Shown: piece after piece, positions 48,079 through 57,800 of the stretch
Numbering within the stretch: position 1 is the first letter of the stretch
Layout: the number at the start of each line of letters is the position of its first letter
Assembly (NCBI GenBank): GCA_013298595.1
Contig: JAAFIG010000008.1
Span: 62,001 to 126,000 of the forward strand
Source: Deinococcales bacterium
GTDB taxonomy: Bacteria > Deinococcota > Deinococci > Deinococcales > JAAFIG01
Direction of reading: 5' to 3'
Length of the DNA stretch: 64,000 nt
Position numbers and translations under genes: made by a program
The notes under the pieces: generated by a model
Told to the model about the DNA's origin: nothing
Database searches by the model: none
Seen by the model: the letters and a program-made list of their open reading frames with translations, nothing else

Positions 48079-51000
48079 GTGAGAAAGAAATCCACAGCTT
48101 TATTTACAATTGTTTCAAATAATTATTTACATTACGCTAAAACGTTGTTTGAAAGTGTGGCAACGCATATGCCCGAGTTTGCATTATATGTGGCTATTGT
48201 AGATAACGATCCTGCGTTGGCTCGAGATTTTATGCCAGAAGCCACGATATTATCACTCGAGGATTTAAATTTACCGCATCAACAACAATTTATTTTTCGC
48301 TATTCGGTACTCGAGTTAAACACAGCTGTAAAGCCTTGGGTTTTTGAGAAGATGATGGGTTTAGGCTATGAAAATATTATTTATGCTGACCCTGATATTT
48401 ATTTTTATCAGCCTCTTGAGCAAGTGCTGCATTTATTACAAGACCATCATGTGGTTTTGACCCCTCATTTACTCGAGCCAATCACAGATCAAAAAGCACC
48501 TAGCGAATTGGATATTCGTCGAGTAGGAACGTATAATCTTGGCTTTGTAGCCCTCAAAAATTCACTAATAGGACAATCTGTAATTGCTTGGTGGCAGTCT
48601 AAACTCGAGTTTGATTGTGTGGTTGATCTTGAAGCGGGAATTTTTGTAGACCAGAGTTGGATGGATTTAGTACCAAGTTTGTTTTCAGGTGTCATGGTTT
48701 TACGTGACCTTGGGCATAATGTGGCTTACTGGAATGTTTTTCAGCGATCATTGCGTTACGTTAAAAATCAATGGTTAGTTGGAACAGGTTTACCATTGGT
48801 ATTTTTTCATTTTAGTGGTTTTAATGCGTTTGCATTTGAGAATGTTTCTAAGCATCAGAACCGAATAACTTTAGGTGATTTACCCAAGTTGCGTCCATTA
48901 ATGCAAACGTATAGTCAGACTTTAATTGGTTTCGGTGCAAAAAACTGGGCTGATCAAGTGTATGGGTTTCATGCTTTTGCTGACGGTATTCAAATACCAT
49001 CATTTTTTCGGGAATTATACCGTGCAGATAAGGGCTTGCAGATATTATTGAGTGTAAATCCGTTTGCTTCGTCAGATATTTTGTTTACTTTTGTTAAGCA
49101 ATTTACTCGAGATGGTTTATCTATTACATATGCCATGTGGTCTCTATGGGAGGCTCGTGCCGATTTACGTAATGCTTTTCCTTTGACTTCGTTTCAAAAT
49201 ATTGCTGCTTATTACAATTGGTTTGTGAGTAAGGCGGACATATATTTTGATGCTTTTGTTATTCAAAAACATGTTGAAATCGCTTCGGGTTTTCAATCTC
49301 GAGTTCAGATTTTACCTAAATATCATCATCTTGATTTGCGAGAAAGCCGAATTTCTTTGCTGTACGAAGCTATTCTTGGACGCGAAGTGGATTCGCAAGG
49401 TTTGGCTTCATACACACAAGTGATGGGAACCCGATTTGGTTTACTCAAAACTATTTTATCTTTAGTGTTCTCGAGGGAAAGTCGTTTTCTGCCAAAGAAA
49501 ATGGAACGACTTCTGAATCTCGGAAGTGTATTATTACGTAAACAAAAGCCTGAAGAGCAGATTGTCTGGACACCTAAGATTGCCTTTGCAGATGCTAATC
49601 AAGGTATGAACACATCAGATTTAGGTATTTACTTAAATAGTAGCACTGAAGCTGCTGATGGTTTTTGGGTAAAACGCATTGTACTGATACCAGTGTCTGA
49701 TGAGTTTTCAGGTACATTATTTGTTTCAGGTTTTTATGTAGCTGATTTTATGCCAAATTCTCATGTGACATTCTTAATTTCTGTATTCGTGAATGATCAA
49801 TTGCTTTATGAATGTCGTATGGTTGAGTCACAACATTTTGAGTTTAGTGTTGATTGGAAAGTATCATTTATTGGTGTCAGATATTTGCGATTGGAATCCA
49901 GCCAAGCATGGATTCCAAAAGATATTGGCTTTGGAGAGGATCAACGCGAATTAAGTTGGCGTTTAAAGAATATCCGTGTTGGCAATGTTCAATTATTTGA
50001 TTCACATCGTCAGCCTGCTTTGTTACCTCTTGAGGCTTATTTGCCAACGCCAGGTATTAATTTAGTCGGTTATTTAGCAGCAGAGTTGGGTATCGGTGAG
50101 GCAGCCCGATTATTAGCAAAATCCTGCGCTGAAGTCCAAGTTCCTTACAGTATTGTAGATGTTGGTTATCAAAGCTCAAACTTGCAACGTGACCGAAGCG
50201 CTTGGGAGACAGCTTCAGATAAAATATTTGATCTTGATCTTTTGTATGTCAACGCCGATCAAATGATTCATACCATGGCATTTCTAGAGAAAAAGGGTTA
50301 CGAGGGAAGTAAGAAAATTGCTTTTTGGCACTGGGAGCAACCGACATTACCAAGACATTATCAATCGAGTTTTCGTGGTTTAAATGAAGTTTGGGTACCT
50401 TCTAACTTTGTTTTGGATGCAGTTGCAAAAATCGCTCCAGTGCCTGTGTTTAAAGTTGCCCATGCAATAGATTTTTCAATTTCTCAGACAGCTTCTCGAG
50501 CTTATTTTGGCTTACCCGAATCTCAGTTTCTGGTTTTAATCATGTATGATTTTCATTCAGTACAGTATCGTAAGAACCCGCAAGCAGCGATTGAAACTTT
50601 TAAGCGAGTGGCTAAGAAACATCAGAATATGTGTTTGGTAGTGAAAACCATCAATGCAGATCAGTATCCAGCGGAGTACCAAGCGTTGCAAGCCGATTTG
50701 GCAGAGTTGAATGTGGTGTTACTGAATCAGTATTTGACGCGTCAAGAAGTGTTTGATCTCGAGTCGTGTTGTGATACGTTGCTTTCTTTACATCGAGCGG
50801 AGGGTTTTGGTTTTGCACTTGCTGAAATGATGTTTTTGGGTAAACCTGTGATTGCTACTGGTTGGTCTGGGAACATGGAATTTATGACTCCAATGAATTC
50901 ATTTCCTGTGCAATATGCACTAAAACCACTTGAAGTGGCTGTTGGTCCGTATGAGCTTGGTCAGGTATGGGCAGAGGCGGATGTTGAACATGCCGCTTTT

Positions 51001-51141
51001 TGTCTCGAGCAATTACTGCTTGATTCAGTGTTGAATCGTAAAATTAGTGCTCAGGCGAGATTGGATATCCAAACCAATTTTTCACCTAAGGTCATTGGTC
51101 AGCAGATTCGGCAGCGCTTAGCATTGTTGCAGTTAAAGTGA
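48079..51141 (+). CDS. Three-part glycosyltransferase (GT8-like, DUF4214, GT4)
   Basis: The protein has about 1020 residues. Residues 1-300 look like a GT-A transferase of GT8 type, with the metal motif in YADPDIYFYQP and a WFxFH-like FFHFSGFNAF end. The DUF4214-like helical segment is LYEAILGREVDSQGLASYTQVM (near 440-500). About 520-650 is a beta-rich region (FWVKRIVLIPVSDEFSGTLFVSG). About 665-1020 is a GT4 enzyme (GINLVGYLAAELGIGEAARLL, FWHWEQPTLP, LHRAEGFGFALAEMMFLGKP). It probably adds two different sugars. I prefer the GTG at 48079 with GGTGG upstream; a TTG at 48058 is also in frame. It follows the exporter genes directly. Confidence 0.8.
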   Translation: MRKKSTALFTIVSNNYLHYAKTLFESVATHMPEFALYVAIVDNDPALARDFMPEATILSLEDLNLPHQQQFIFRYSVLELNTAVKPWVFEKMMGLGYENIIYADPDIYFYQPLEQVLHLLQDHHVVLTPHLLEPITDQKAPSELDIRRVGTYNLGFVALKNSLIGQSVIAWWQSKLEFDCVVDLEAGIFVDQSWMDLVPSLFSGVMVLRDLGHNVAYWNVFQRSLRYVKNQWLVGTGLPLVFFHFSGFNAFAFENVSKHQNRITLGDLPKLRPLMQTYSQTLIGFGAKNWADQVYGFHAFADGIQIPSFFRELYRADKGLQILLSVNPFASSDILFTFVKQFTRDGLSITYAMWSLWEARADLRNAFPLTSFQNIAAYYNWFVSKADIYFDAFVIQKHVEIASGFQSRVQILPKYHHLDLRESRISLLYEAILGREVDSQGLASYTQVMGTRFGLLKTILSLVFSRESRFLPKKMERLLNLGSVLLRKQKPEEQIVWTPKIAFADANQGMNTSDLGIYLNSSTEAADGFWVKRIVLIPVSDEFSGTLFVSGFYVADFMPNSHVTFLISVFVNDQLLYECRMVESQHFEFSVDWKVSFIGVRYLRLESSQAWIPKDIGFGEDQRELSWRLKNIRVGNVQLFDSHRQPALLPLEAYLPTPGINLVGYLAAELGIGEAARLLAKSCAEVQVPYSIVDVGYQSSNLQRDRSAWETASDKIFDLDLLYVNADQMIHTMAFLEKKGYEGSKKIAFWHWEQPTLPRHYQSSFRGLNEVWVPSNFVLDAVAKIAPVPVFKVAHAIDFSISQTASRAYFGLPESQFLVLIMYDFHSVQYRKNPQAAIETFKRVAKKHQNMCLVVKTINADQYPAEYQALQADLAELNVVLLNQYLTRQEVFDLESCCDTLLSLHRAEGFGFALAEMMFLGKPVIATGWSGNMEFMTPMNSFPVQYALKPLEVAVGPYELGQVWAEADVEHAAFCLEQLLLDSVLNRKISAQARLDIQTNFSPKVIGQQIRQRLALLQLK

Positions 51142-51143
51142 CA

Positions 51144-51716
51144 TTACTTGAGGATTCGTTGTAAGACTGCTGCAAAAGTTGCAACAATAATTTGGGCATC
51201 TAACCAAAGTGTATGACTGCGAGCGTACACAGCATCCCATTTGGCTTTGCGTGGCACGTTGAGGTTATCCAATCCGTGCACTTGAGCTAAGCCTGTTAAA
51301 CCAGGTAGGCATTGATCTGCGCCCGAAATTTTACGTAATTCAAGTAATTCGTATTGGATTGCTAAGGCTGGGCGTGGTCCAACAAAACTCATTTCGCCTT
51401 GGATGATGTTGAGTAATTGTGGTAATTCGTCCAGTCCAGTGCGGCGAATAAAGCTGCCAACTCGAGTGATTGGGTTAATTGAGAGTGTACCAAGATCTTC
51501 GGTGGGTACATTGGGTGTGCCTTGTTGCATACTGCGAAATTTGTAAAGGTAAAAAGTAGTGTTTTTTCGACCAACTCGAGCTTGAATAAAAAAAATGGGT
51601 AATCCATCATCAAGCCATATCAGTAAAGCAGTCAGCAACATAATAGGCAGTACCAATAGTAAAATAACAATTGCAAAAACCAAGTCTAAAACCCGTTTGA
51701 TACTGAGTTCACGCAT
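51144..51716 (-). CDS. Bacterial sugar transferase (priming phosphoglycosyltransferase)
   Basis: The 190-residue protein is of the WbaP/WcaJ small-domain type. It has an N-terminal membrane helix (VLDLVFAIVILLLVLPIMLLTALLI), then IFFIQARVGRKNTTFYLYKFRSM, RVGSFIRRTGLDELPQLLNIIQGEMSFVGPRP (the catalytic Asp-Glu pair) and CLPGLTGLAQVHG. It transfers a sugar phosphate to undecaprenyl phosphate and starts glycan assembly. The start is the ATG at 51716, which overlaps the upstream GT4 stop by 8 bp; the frame is open further up but inside that gene. It converges on the large GT gene with a 2-bp gap. Confidence 0.92.
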   Translation of the reverse strand: MRELSIKRVLDLVFAIVILLLVLPIMLLTALLIWLDDGLPIFFIQARVGRKNTTFYLYKFRSMQQGTPNVPTEDLGTLSINPITRVGSFIRRTGLDELPQLLNIIQGEMSFVGPRPALAIQYELLELRKISGADQCLPGLTGLAQVHGLDNLNVPRKAKWDAVYARSHTLWLDAQIIVATFAAVLQRILK

Positions 51717-52842
51717 GGTTATCGAGGGCTTCTTGGTATAAATTTGCATAAGCTTTTCCTAATTGCTGACTAGAGAGTACTGTATCAAACCTGACTCGAG
51801 CAGCTTTTCCCATAGTGTGACAGAGGGCTTGGTTGTGCAGTAAAGTGTTGACAGCTTCGGCTAAGGCTTGTGCATTGCTTGGGGTAACGACCAAACCAGT
51901 TTCTTGGTGTTGGTTAACGTATGAAGTGCCAGTTTGGATTTCGCAGGTAATCATGGCTTTGGAGCACATGGCTGCTTCGAGTAAAACCATACCAAAAGAC
52001 TCTGCACGCGAATCTGAGGGTAAAATAAAAGCCTGGCAATGCTGCAATAAAGTCATTTTTTCTGCATGACTGACTTGCCCTGCAAAAATAATATGAGGTA
52101 AATTGAGGTGCTCGGCTCGAGTTTTTAATTGTGCTAATTCTGGTCCCGAGCCAGCAATGACAATCGGTACAGCCACTTGAGCAGATGCTTTGAGCAGTGT
52201 GTCCAGACCTTTGTAGTAGCAGATTGCGCCAAGAAAGAGAAAGAATGGTTGTCCTGCTGTTAATTGGAGTTTTTGTAAAATAGTTGTATCCGTTTCTTTA
52301 GCATAACTTGTTTCATCAATGCCAAATGGAATAATTCTGACTTTAGGTTGTATTCGCGGGTCAGACAAAATTGGGCTGCTTTGTGCATAATTTGGTGAGG
52401 TTGCCACAATAAATTTCATCTCAAGTAGCATTTTCCACATCAGCGGAGCATAGAGTTTACCTATTGTGCGTTGACGAATAATATCTGAATCGTATGTCAG
52501 GATACTTGGCGTTTTTTGTTTTCTCGAGAAGTGCAGCATATCGGCAAAAGGATATGGGAAATGATAATGCAACACATCGGCTTGATCGGCTAAACGCTGA
52601 TAAGCTCGAAAAGCCGCAAAGCTTCCTAAATCACAAGAAGCAGGTGCAAGCCACGAGCGTTCACGAACCACTAAACCTTCGGGGTAATGTAATTCTCGAG
52701 GATTTGGCTCTGGTGAAAGCGTAAAAATGGTGTTCTGTACATTGTTTCTTTGAGTTGCCAAACTGATTTGGCGAATACTCTCGAGAATGCCGCGAGGTTT
52801 ATTCGGAAAGTAACTGCGGTAAGTGTGGAGAACACGAATCAT
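51709..52842 (-). CDS. GT4 glycosyltransferase
   Basis: The 377-residue GT-B glycosyltransferase starts VLHTYRSYFPNKPRGILESIRQ, with glycine-rich acceptor loop features. The C-terminal donor domain has FFLFLGAICYYKGLDTLLKA, PIVIAGSGPELAQLK and SDSRAESFGMVLLEAAMCSKAM (E-x7-E motif). It probably adds a sugar to the lipid-linked intermediate made by the adjacent sugar transferase. It forms a minus-strand operon with genes on either side, 23 bp after the upstream GT4. Confidence 0.9.
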   Translation of the reverse strand: MIRVLHTYRSYFPNKPRGILESIRQISLATQRNNVQNTIFTLSPEPNPRELHYPEGLVVRERSWLAPASCDLGSFAAFRAYQRLADQADVLHYHFPYPFADMLHFSRKQKTPSILTYDSDIIRQRTIGKLYAPLMWKMLLEMKFIVATSPNYAQSSPILSDPRIQPKVRIIPFGIDETSYAKETDTTILQKLQLTAGQPFFLFLGAICYYKGLDTLLKASAQVAVPIVIAGSGPELAQLKTRAEHLNLPHIIFAGQVSHAEKMTLLQHCQAFILPSDSRAESFGMVLLEAAMCSKAMITCEIQTGTSYVNQHQETGLVVTPSNAQALAEAVNTLLHNQALCHTMGKAARVRFDTVLSSQQLGKAYANLYQEALDNHA

Positions 52843-52865
52843 GGATGGAATGATGACCTTTCGAG

Positions 52866-53987
52866 CTACTTACTATTGCGTTGCTGCCGTAACTGGATGG
52901 CTTCCTCGAGCACCGAGTGAACTTCTGTGGCTGTTTGTTGCCAAGTGAATTTTGAAGCTCGTTCTTTGGCTTTTTGGCTCAAAGTGGCATAAGTCACTTC
53001 GTTGTTACAGAGTTCGAGTAAACCATCACGAATGGTTTGGATATTGAACGGATCAATTAGTACGGCGGCATCAGCGGCAACCTCGAGCATAGATGATGTA
53101 TTACTGGTGAGCACAGGTGTACCATATTGAAAAGCTTCGACAATTGGTAAACCAAAGCCTTCATGCAATGAGGGTAAGCATAAAGCTCGAGCTTTTTGGT
53201 ACAAAGCAGCTAATTGTTGATCCGAGACATAGCCAAATACTTTGACATGATCTTGGATATTGTATTGCTTGACGAGGTCAGGAATATGGATTCCTCCCCA
53301 GCCGTTTTGCCCAACCAATACCATTTTTGTGGTTTGGCGGATACTTTCAGGGAGTTGACTATATGCTTCAAGTAAACGTGCTAGGTTTTTGCGTGGCTCG
53401 AATGTGCCAACAAAAAGAAAATATGGTTGCGCTACACCTAAGTTACGCAGTTCTAGTTCACTATCGACAGTAGCAAATTGACTAGCACCTAAATGCACAA
53501 CACGAATTTTTGCTTCACTATTTGGCAGGGTTCTGAGTAAATCACTGGCAGTGCTGTGCGAATCAACCATGATTAAATCTGCCATTTGCACAGCTTTTGG
53601 CATTAATAATCGCTCGAGAATAAGCCCTTCAACTCGCATTGTCTGAGCAGCATATTTCCAGACTAAATCATGAATTGTCACAACTCGAGCCACAGTTGGC
53701 GGCAACCATATGGGTAAACGATGATTTGGTCCCCAGAAGATATCTGGTTGATCGTGTTGAATTTGAAACGGCAAGTATGTTTGTGTCCATAGGAGTCGTC
53801 CGCCAGGAATCGGAATATTACCAATACGAACTTCGGCTTGAAAATCGGTTAAACCATGCGGTAACGGTAAAGGCGAATAGAGAAGACATTGGTGTTGTAA
53901 TTTCAGTAATTGAATCACTTCAAGCGTATACCGACCAATGCCGGTTAAAGGGCTAAGGAGTGGTGACGCATCAATGCCTAACTTCAT
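52866..53987 (-). CDS. GT4 glycosyltransferase (mannosyl/rhamnosyl type)
   Basis: The 373-residue GT-B enzyme has the common mannosyltransferase N-terminus LGIDASPLLSPLTGIGRYTLEVI, then FWGPNHRLP, VTIHDLVWKYAAQTMR, YFLFVGTFEPRKNLARLLEAY and SLHEGFGLPIVEAFQYGTPV with E-x7-E. It leads the minus-strand operon. A -10-like TATGAT (54002-53997) lies 9 nt before the ATG at 53987 and 6 nt before an in-frame TTG at 53990, so transcription may be nearly leaderless and the exact start is open. GDP-sugars made by the locus are plausible donors. Confidence 0.9.
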   Translation of the reverse strand: MKLGIDASPLLSPLTGIGRYTLEVIQLLKLQHQCLLYSPLPLPHGLTDFQAEVRIGNIPIPGGRLLWTQTYLPFQIQHDQPDIFWGPNHRLPIWLPPTVARVVTIHDLVWKYAAQTMRVEGLILERLLMPKAVQMADLIMVDSHSTASDLLRTLPNSEAKIRVVHLGASQFATVDSELELRNLGVAQPYFLFVGTFEPRKNLARLLEAYSQLPESIRQTTKMVLVGQNGWGGIHIPDLVKQYNIQDHVKVFGYVSDQQLAALYQKARALCLPSLHEGFGLPIVEAFQYGTPVLTSNTSSMLEVAADAAVLIDPFNIQTIRDGLLELCNNEVTYATLSQKAKERASKFTWQQTATEVHSVLEEAIQLRQQRNSK

Positions 53988-54277
53988 CAAGAACGTATCA
54001 TACTGTAAAAAATTGTTAAAGCAGAAAAATTATCTGCACAGCACTGACTAAATTGCAACATGTTTATCCTTAAGGTTAGCAAGAGCATGGGCAATGGTGT
54101 CGTTACTGACAATTTACTTGTTTCTCGAAACATACTCAGAATTTGACCAAAGATGAAGATTTGTTAAACACTACAATGCAATAATCTTGACGTGCAATAA
54201 ACGCAATCAACTTTTCTTGGATTGCATGTTGATACGTAAGTGAAACGCATGCTTGCTATAGTGCAACTTGAGTAATT

Positions 54278-54592
54278 ATGAAAATCTTGTTTGTCTGCTC
54301 GAGAAACCGACTGCGTAGCCCAACAGCCGAAAGCATTTTTGCTGATTACGCAGGTATTGAAACCCGTTCAGCTGGCACAGCCAAAGATGCTGAAAATCCG
54401 ATTGCTTTTGATGATCTCGAGTGGGCAGATATTGTCTTTGTCATGGAAAAACGCCATGCTAAACAACTGAGGCATTTATTTCCTAAGCTCGAGCCTCGAG
54501 TGATTTGTCTGGGTATTCCTGATAATTACGAGTTCATGCAGCCAGAGTTAATCGAAATTCTCGAGCAGAAAGTCTTACCATTACTTGGCTAG
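54278..54592 (+). CDS. Small LMW-PTP-like protein phosphatase
   Basis: The 104-residue protein is close to the low-molecular-weight phosphotyrosine phosphatase fold. The P-loop CSRNRLRS (Cys7-x5-Arg-Ser) is intact. The middle part ETRSAGTAKDAENPIAFDDLEWADIVFVMEKRHAKQL keeps the family pattern. The usual acid Asp-Pro near the C-terminus is replaced by PDNYEF, and the protein is about 40 residues shorter than classic enzymes, as in the short subfamily. Such phosphatases often accompany polysaccharide kinases, but the gene lies outside the minus-strand glycan operon. Substrate unknown. Confidence 0.8.
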   Translation: MKILFVCSRNRLRSPTAESIFADYAGIETRSAGTAKDAENPIAFDDLEWADIVFVMEKRHAKQLRHLFPKLEPRVICLGIPDNYEFMQPELIEILEQKVLPLLG

Positions 54593-54834
54593 AGGAGAGT
54601 GGGTATTTATTTGTTGAAATATGTTCTGGAATAAATGCATTTTTTAAACTATGTGTTTGGAGAAATAAATTTAAGATTTTGTTTTGCTTTGTTATTTTTT
54701 TAATGTATTTTTTAATTTAACCTTTTAAAAACAAATCGAATACAATTTAAATATTTTTTATTTTTTGATAATTTAATAATTTGATTGTGATTTTTCTTGA
54801 CATCCCGAGTAATTGTTACTTATGCTGCATCCTG
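54593..54834 (+). promoter_or_regulatory. gltB promoter with upstream AT-rich tract
   Basis: TTGACA at 54797-54802, an 18-bp spacer and TATGCT at 54821-54826 form a near-consensus promoter. The ATG at 54835 follows 8 nt after the -10, so the mRNA should be leaderless. The preceding ~150 bp (about 54630-54790) are almost pure A/T with repeated T- and A-tracts, like an UP element that boosts strong promoters. Confidence 0.75.
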
Positions 54835-57800
54835 ATGAAACCCATGCCTAGAAAACTCGAGTCATTGCATCGCGCCCATGAACGTAAGCGTTTGCGAGAA
54901 ACCATTCCTAATGCCTTACACGAAGGTGTTGGACGTGATGCTTGCGGTGTGATTGGCACCATTCGTAAAACAGGTTTGCCCAGCCATGGCAATGTCAAAC
55001 GGGCGCTCGAGGCATTAACCCAAATGGCGCATAGAAGTGGTGAAGTACGCGGTGAAGGTGATGGTTGTGGTATTCAAACCGATATCCCGAAGAAACTCTG
55101 GAAAAGTTGGTTGACCGAAGCTGGTATCGAACCGAGTGTAGTAGATGAAACAGGTTTTTTTGTTGCCCATTTGTTTATTCCTGTGAATGTCAACCCTCGA
55201 GATGTGCTTGATCATATTCGGGCAAATACCATGAAATTTGGTACTCGAGTCATTCTTGAACGGCGTGGTCAAACCCATGGCAGTGTGCTTGGTCCAGTGG
55301 CTGCAATTTCTGAACCTGCATTTTATCAAGTGGCTGGTGTGGTGAACGGAGATTCCGAACAAACTCGAGTGGCAGCATTGTTTAGTTTGGCATTAGAACT
55401 CGAGAATGCTTTGCCTGTGCACGTGGTTTCGCTTTCGCAGCATACAGTTGTCTATAAGGTGCGCGGGGCAGCGGATATTCTCGATCGGTATTACCCAGAG
55501 TTGCGCCGTCCAGATTTTGAATCGGTTTGTACCATTGGACATAATCGTTACAGCACCAACACCATGTCCACTTTCGAGCAAGTGCAACCTTTTACCTTAC
55601 TTGGGCATAATGGCGAAATTAACACTATTGAACGTTTGCGTCGTGAACTGGATTTCCTTGGTATCTCGAGAACAGGTGGGTCAGACAGCCAAGACCTCAA
55701 TCGTTTACTCGAGGGTCTGATGTGCCAGCAGGGTTTGAGTTTGTTTGAATCGCTCGAGATGGCATTCCCACCTGTGCTTGGTGAAATTAAAACCTTTAGC
55801 CCAGCCTTGCAAGATGCGTATATGAGCTTTAGGCAGCAGCTTGGACCACTTGCTCAAGGACCAGCAGCTTTAGTCATGCGTTTTGGGCAAGAATGTGCTT
55901 TTAGTGTGGATGCGTTGGGTTTGCGTCCATTGTGGTTTGGTGAAACCGAAAAAGAATTTTTCTGGTCATCGGAACGTGGTGTTGTACCACTCGGTTCTTT
56001 TGTCAACGATCCACGCCCACTGGCTCCTGGTGAGAAAATGCTCTGCACCATCCGCCCTAATGGTGTGCAACCAATGCCGCACTTTGAAGCCCAACGTGTT
56101 CTGCTCGAGCGAGTGCATAACCGCAGTGCAGTCGTGGTTGGTGCCAGAGCACATGTTTCTGGTCCACTTGAGCGCCCTAGTAATGTGCCAGAATTTGACC
56201 CAGAAGTGCATGTGCCAAGCGCAGCAGCTTTAGCCGCTTTTGGTTGGGAAAAATGGGATGAAGAATACGTCAAAGCACTGGCTGAAAAAGGCAACGAACC
56301 AATCTCGAGTCTTGGTTTTGATGGTCCGATAGCGGCTCTGCGCGACCCTAAACCAAACCTCGCAGAATTCCTCAAAGAAACCGTAGCAGTTGTCACTAAC
56401 CCAGCCATAGACCGTGAACGCGAAATCGAACAATTTAGCACTCGAGTTGTACTTGGTAAACGGGCTTTACCCAATGGTAAATACGCTGGGCAAATTTGTG
56501 AACTGATCACCCCCGTTATTCCGCTCGATTCTGAAACAGCCGCTAAACACGGAACGATGACATTACCAGAACTCGAGAGTCACTTAAAAACAGTGCGAAT
56601 AAAACTCGAGTTACAAGTGGCTAATAATTTTCCTGAGCCACTTGAAAAAGCCCTTGATCGTTTACGCGATGAAGTGATTAAAGCTGCACATTCTGGGGCA
56701 GAACTGATTATTCTCGAGGATAGACTTGTTTACCGTTCTGGGCATATGCCACTCGACCCAAGTTTATGTGTTGCTGAAGCCAACAAAGCTTTAGAAAACC
56801 TGAACTCCGATGGCATTGCGTATCGTCGTCAAACCAGTGTAATTGTCTCGAGCGGTTCGATCAGAAATTTGCATGACATCATGATGCTGCTTGGACTTGG
56901 CGCAGATGCTGTTGAACCGTGGTTATTGTTAGCTGCGTTTTCGGGTGCTGATAAGCAATCGGCTGATAAAATTGTATCGGCATTAACCAAAGGTGTTGAA
57001 AAAGTCATGTCCACCATGGGTATCCACGAATTACGCGGCTACGGACGGGTTTTTGCTGCGATTGGTTTAAAACCAGACCTAGCCGATAAACTTGGTATCA
57101 AGAGCTTTTTGGCTTCTGAAACTGCTGGTTACGGTATGGCTGACCTCGAGAAAACCATGCAGGATCGCCGTCATCGGTGGACACTGGGTGGTGCTTCCCT
57201 CGAGCGTGACGCACGTCTCAACACCCGCGTTTATAAACACGCAGCAGCAGCAGCGAATGGCGAAATTGCCGCTACCGATTACACTGGTCGGATTCGAGCA
57301 TTAGAACTCGAGTTTCCTGTGGCTGCCCGAAATTTACTCGAGGTAAAAGGTTTAGCTGGTCCTGCCACCGAAGACGAAATGCGGGCTGCTGAAGAAGTGG
57401 ATATTAGCGCTGGTTCGCATCGTTTACCATTTGTGATTTCTGCTATGAGTTTTGGTTCACAAGGCGAAACAGCCTTCAGAGCTTATCCAGAAGCCGCTAA
57501 ACGCCTTGATATGGTTTCGATGAATGGTGAGGGTGGCGAAATATCGGACATGATCGGGCAATACACCCGTTGGCGCGGACAACAAGTTGCCTCGGGGCGC
57601 TTTGGTGTTTCATCCGAAATGCTGAACAGCTCTGGTTTTATTGAAATTAAAATTGGACAAGGCGCGAAACCAGGCGAAGGTGGGCACTTACCAGGCAGTA
57701 AAGTAACCGCTAAAGTTGCCAAGGCACGCCATGCCACCCAAGGTGTAGATTTGATTAGCCCAAGTAACAACCACGACCTTTACAGCATCGAAGACCTTGC

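Noticed and set aside
54001-54277. Short ORF (about 28 codons) at 54060
   Set aside because: No ribosome-binding site, no -10 box at leaderless distance and no homology; treated as noncoding.
54781-54834. Upstream start for glutamate synthase
   Set aside because: That segment holds the TTGACA and TATGCT promoter boxes, so it cannot be translated from this transcript.
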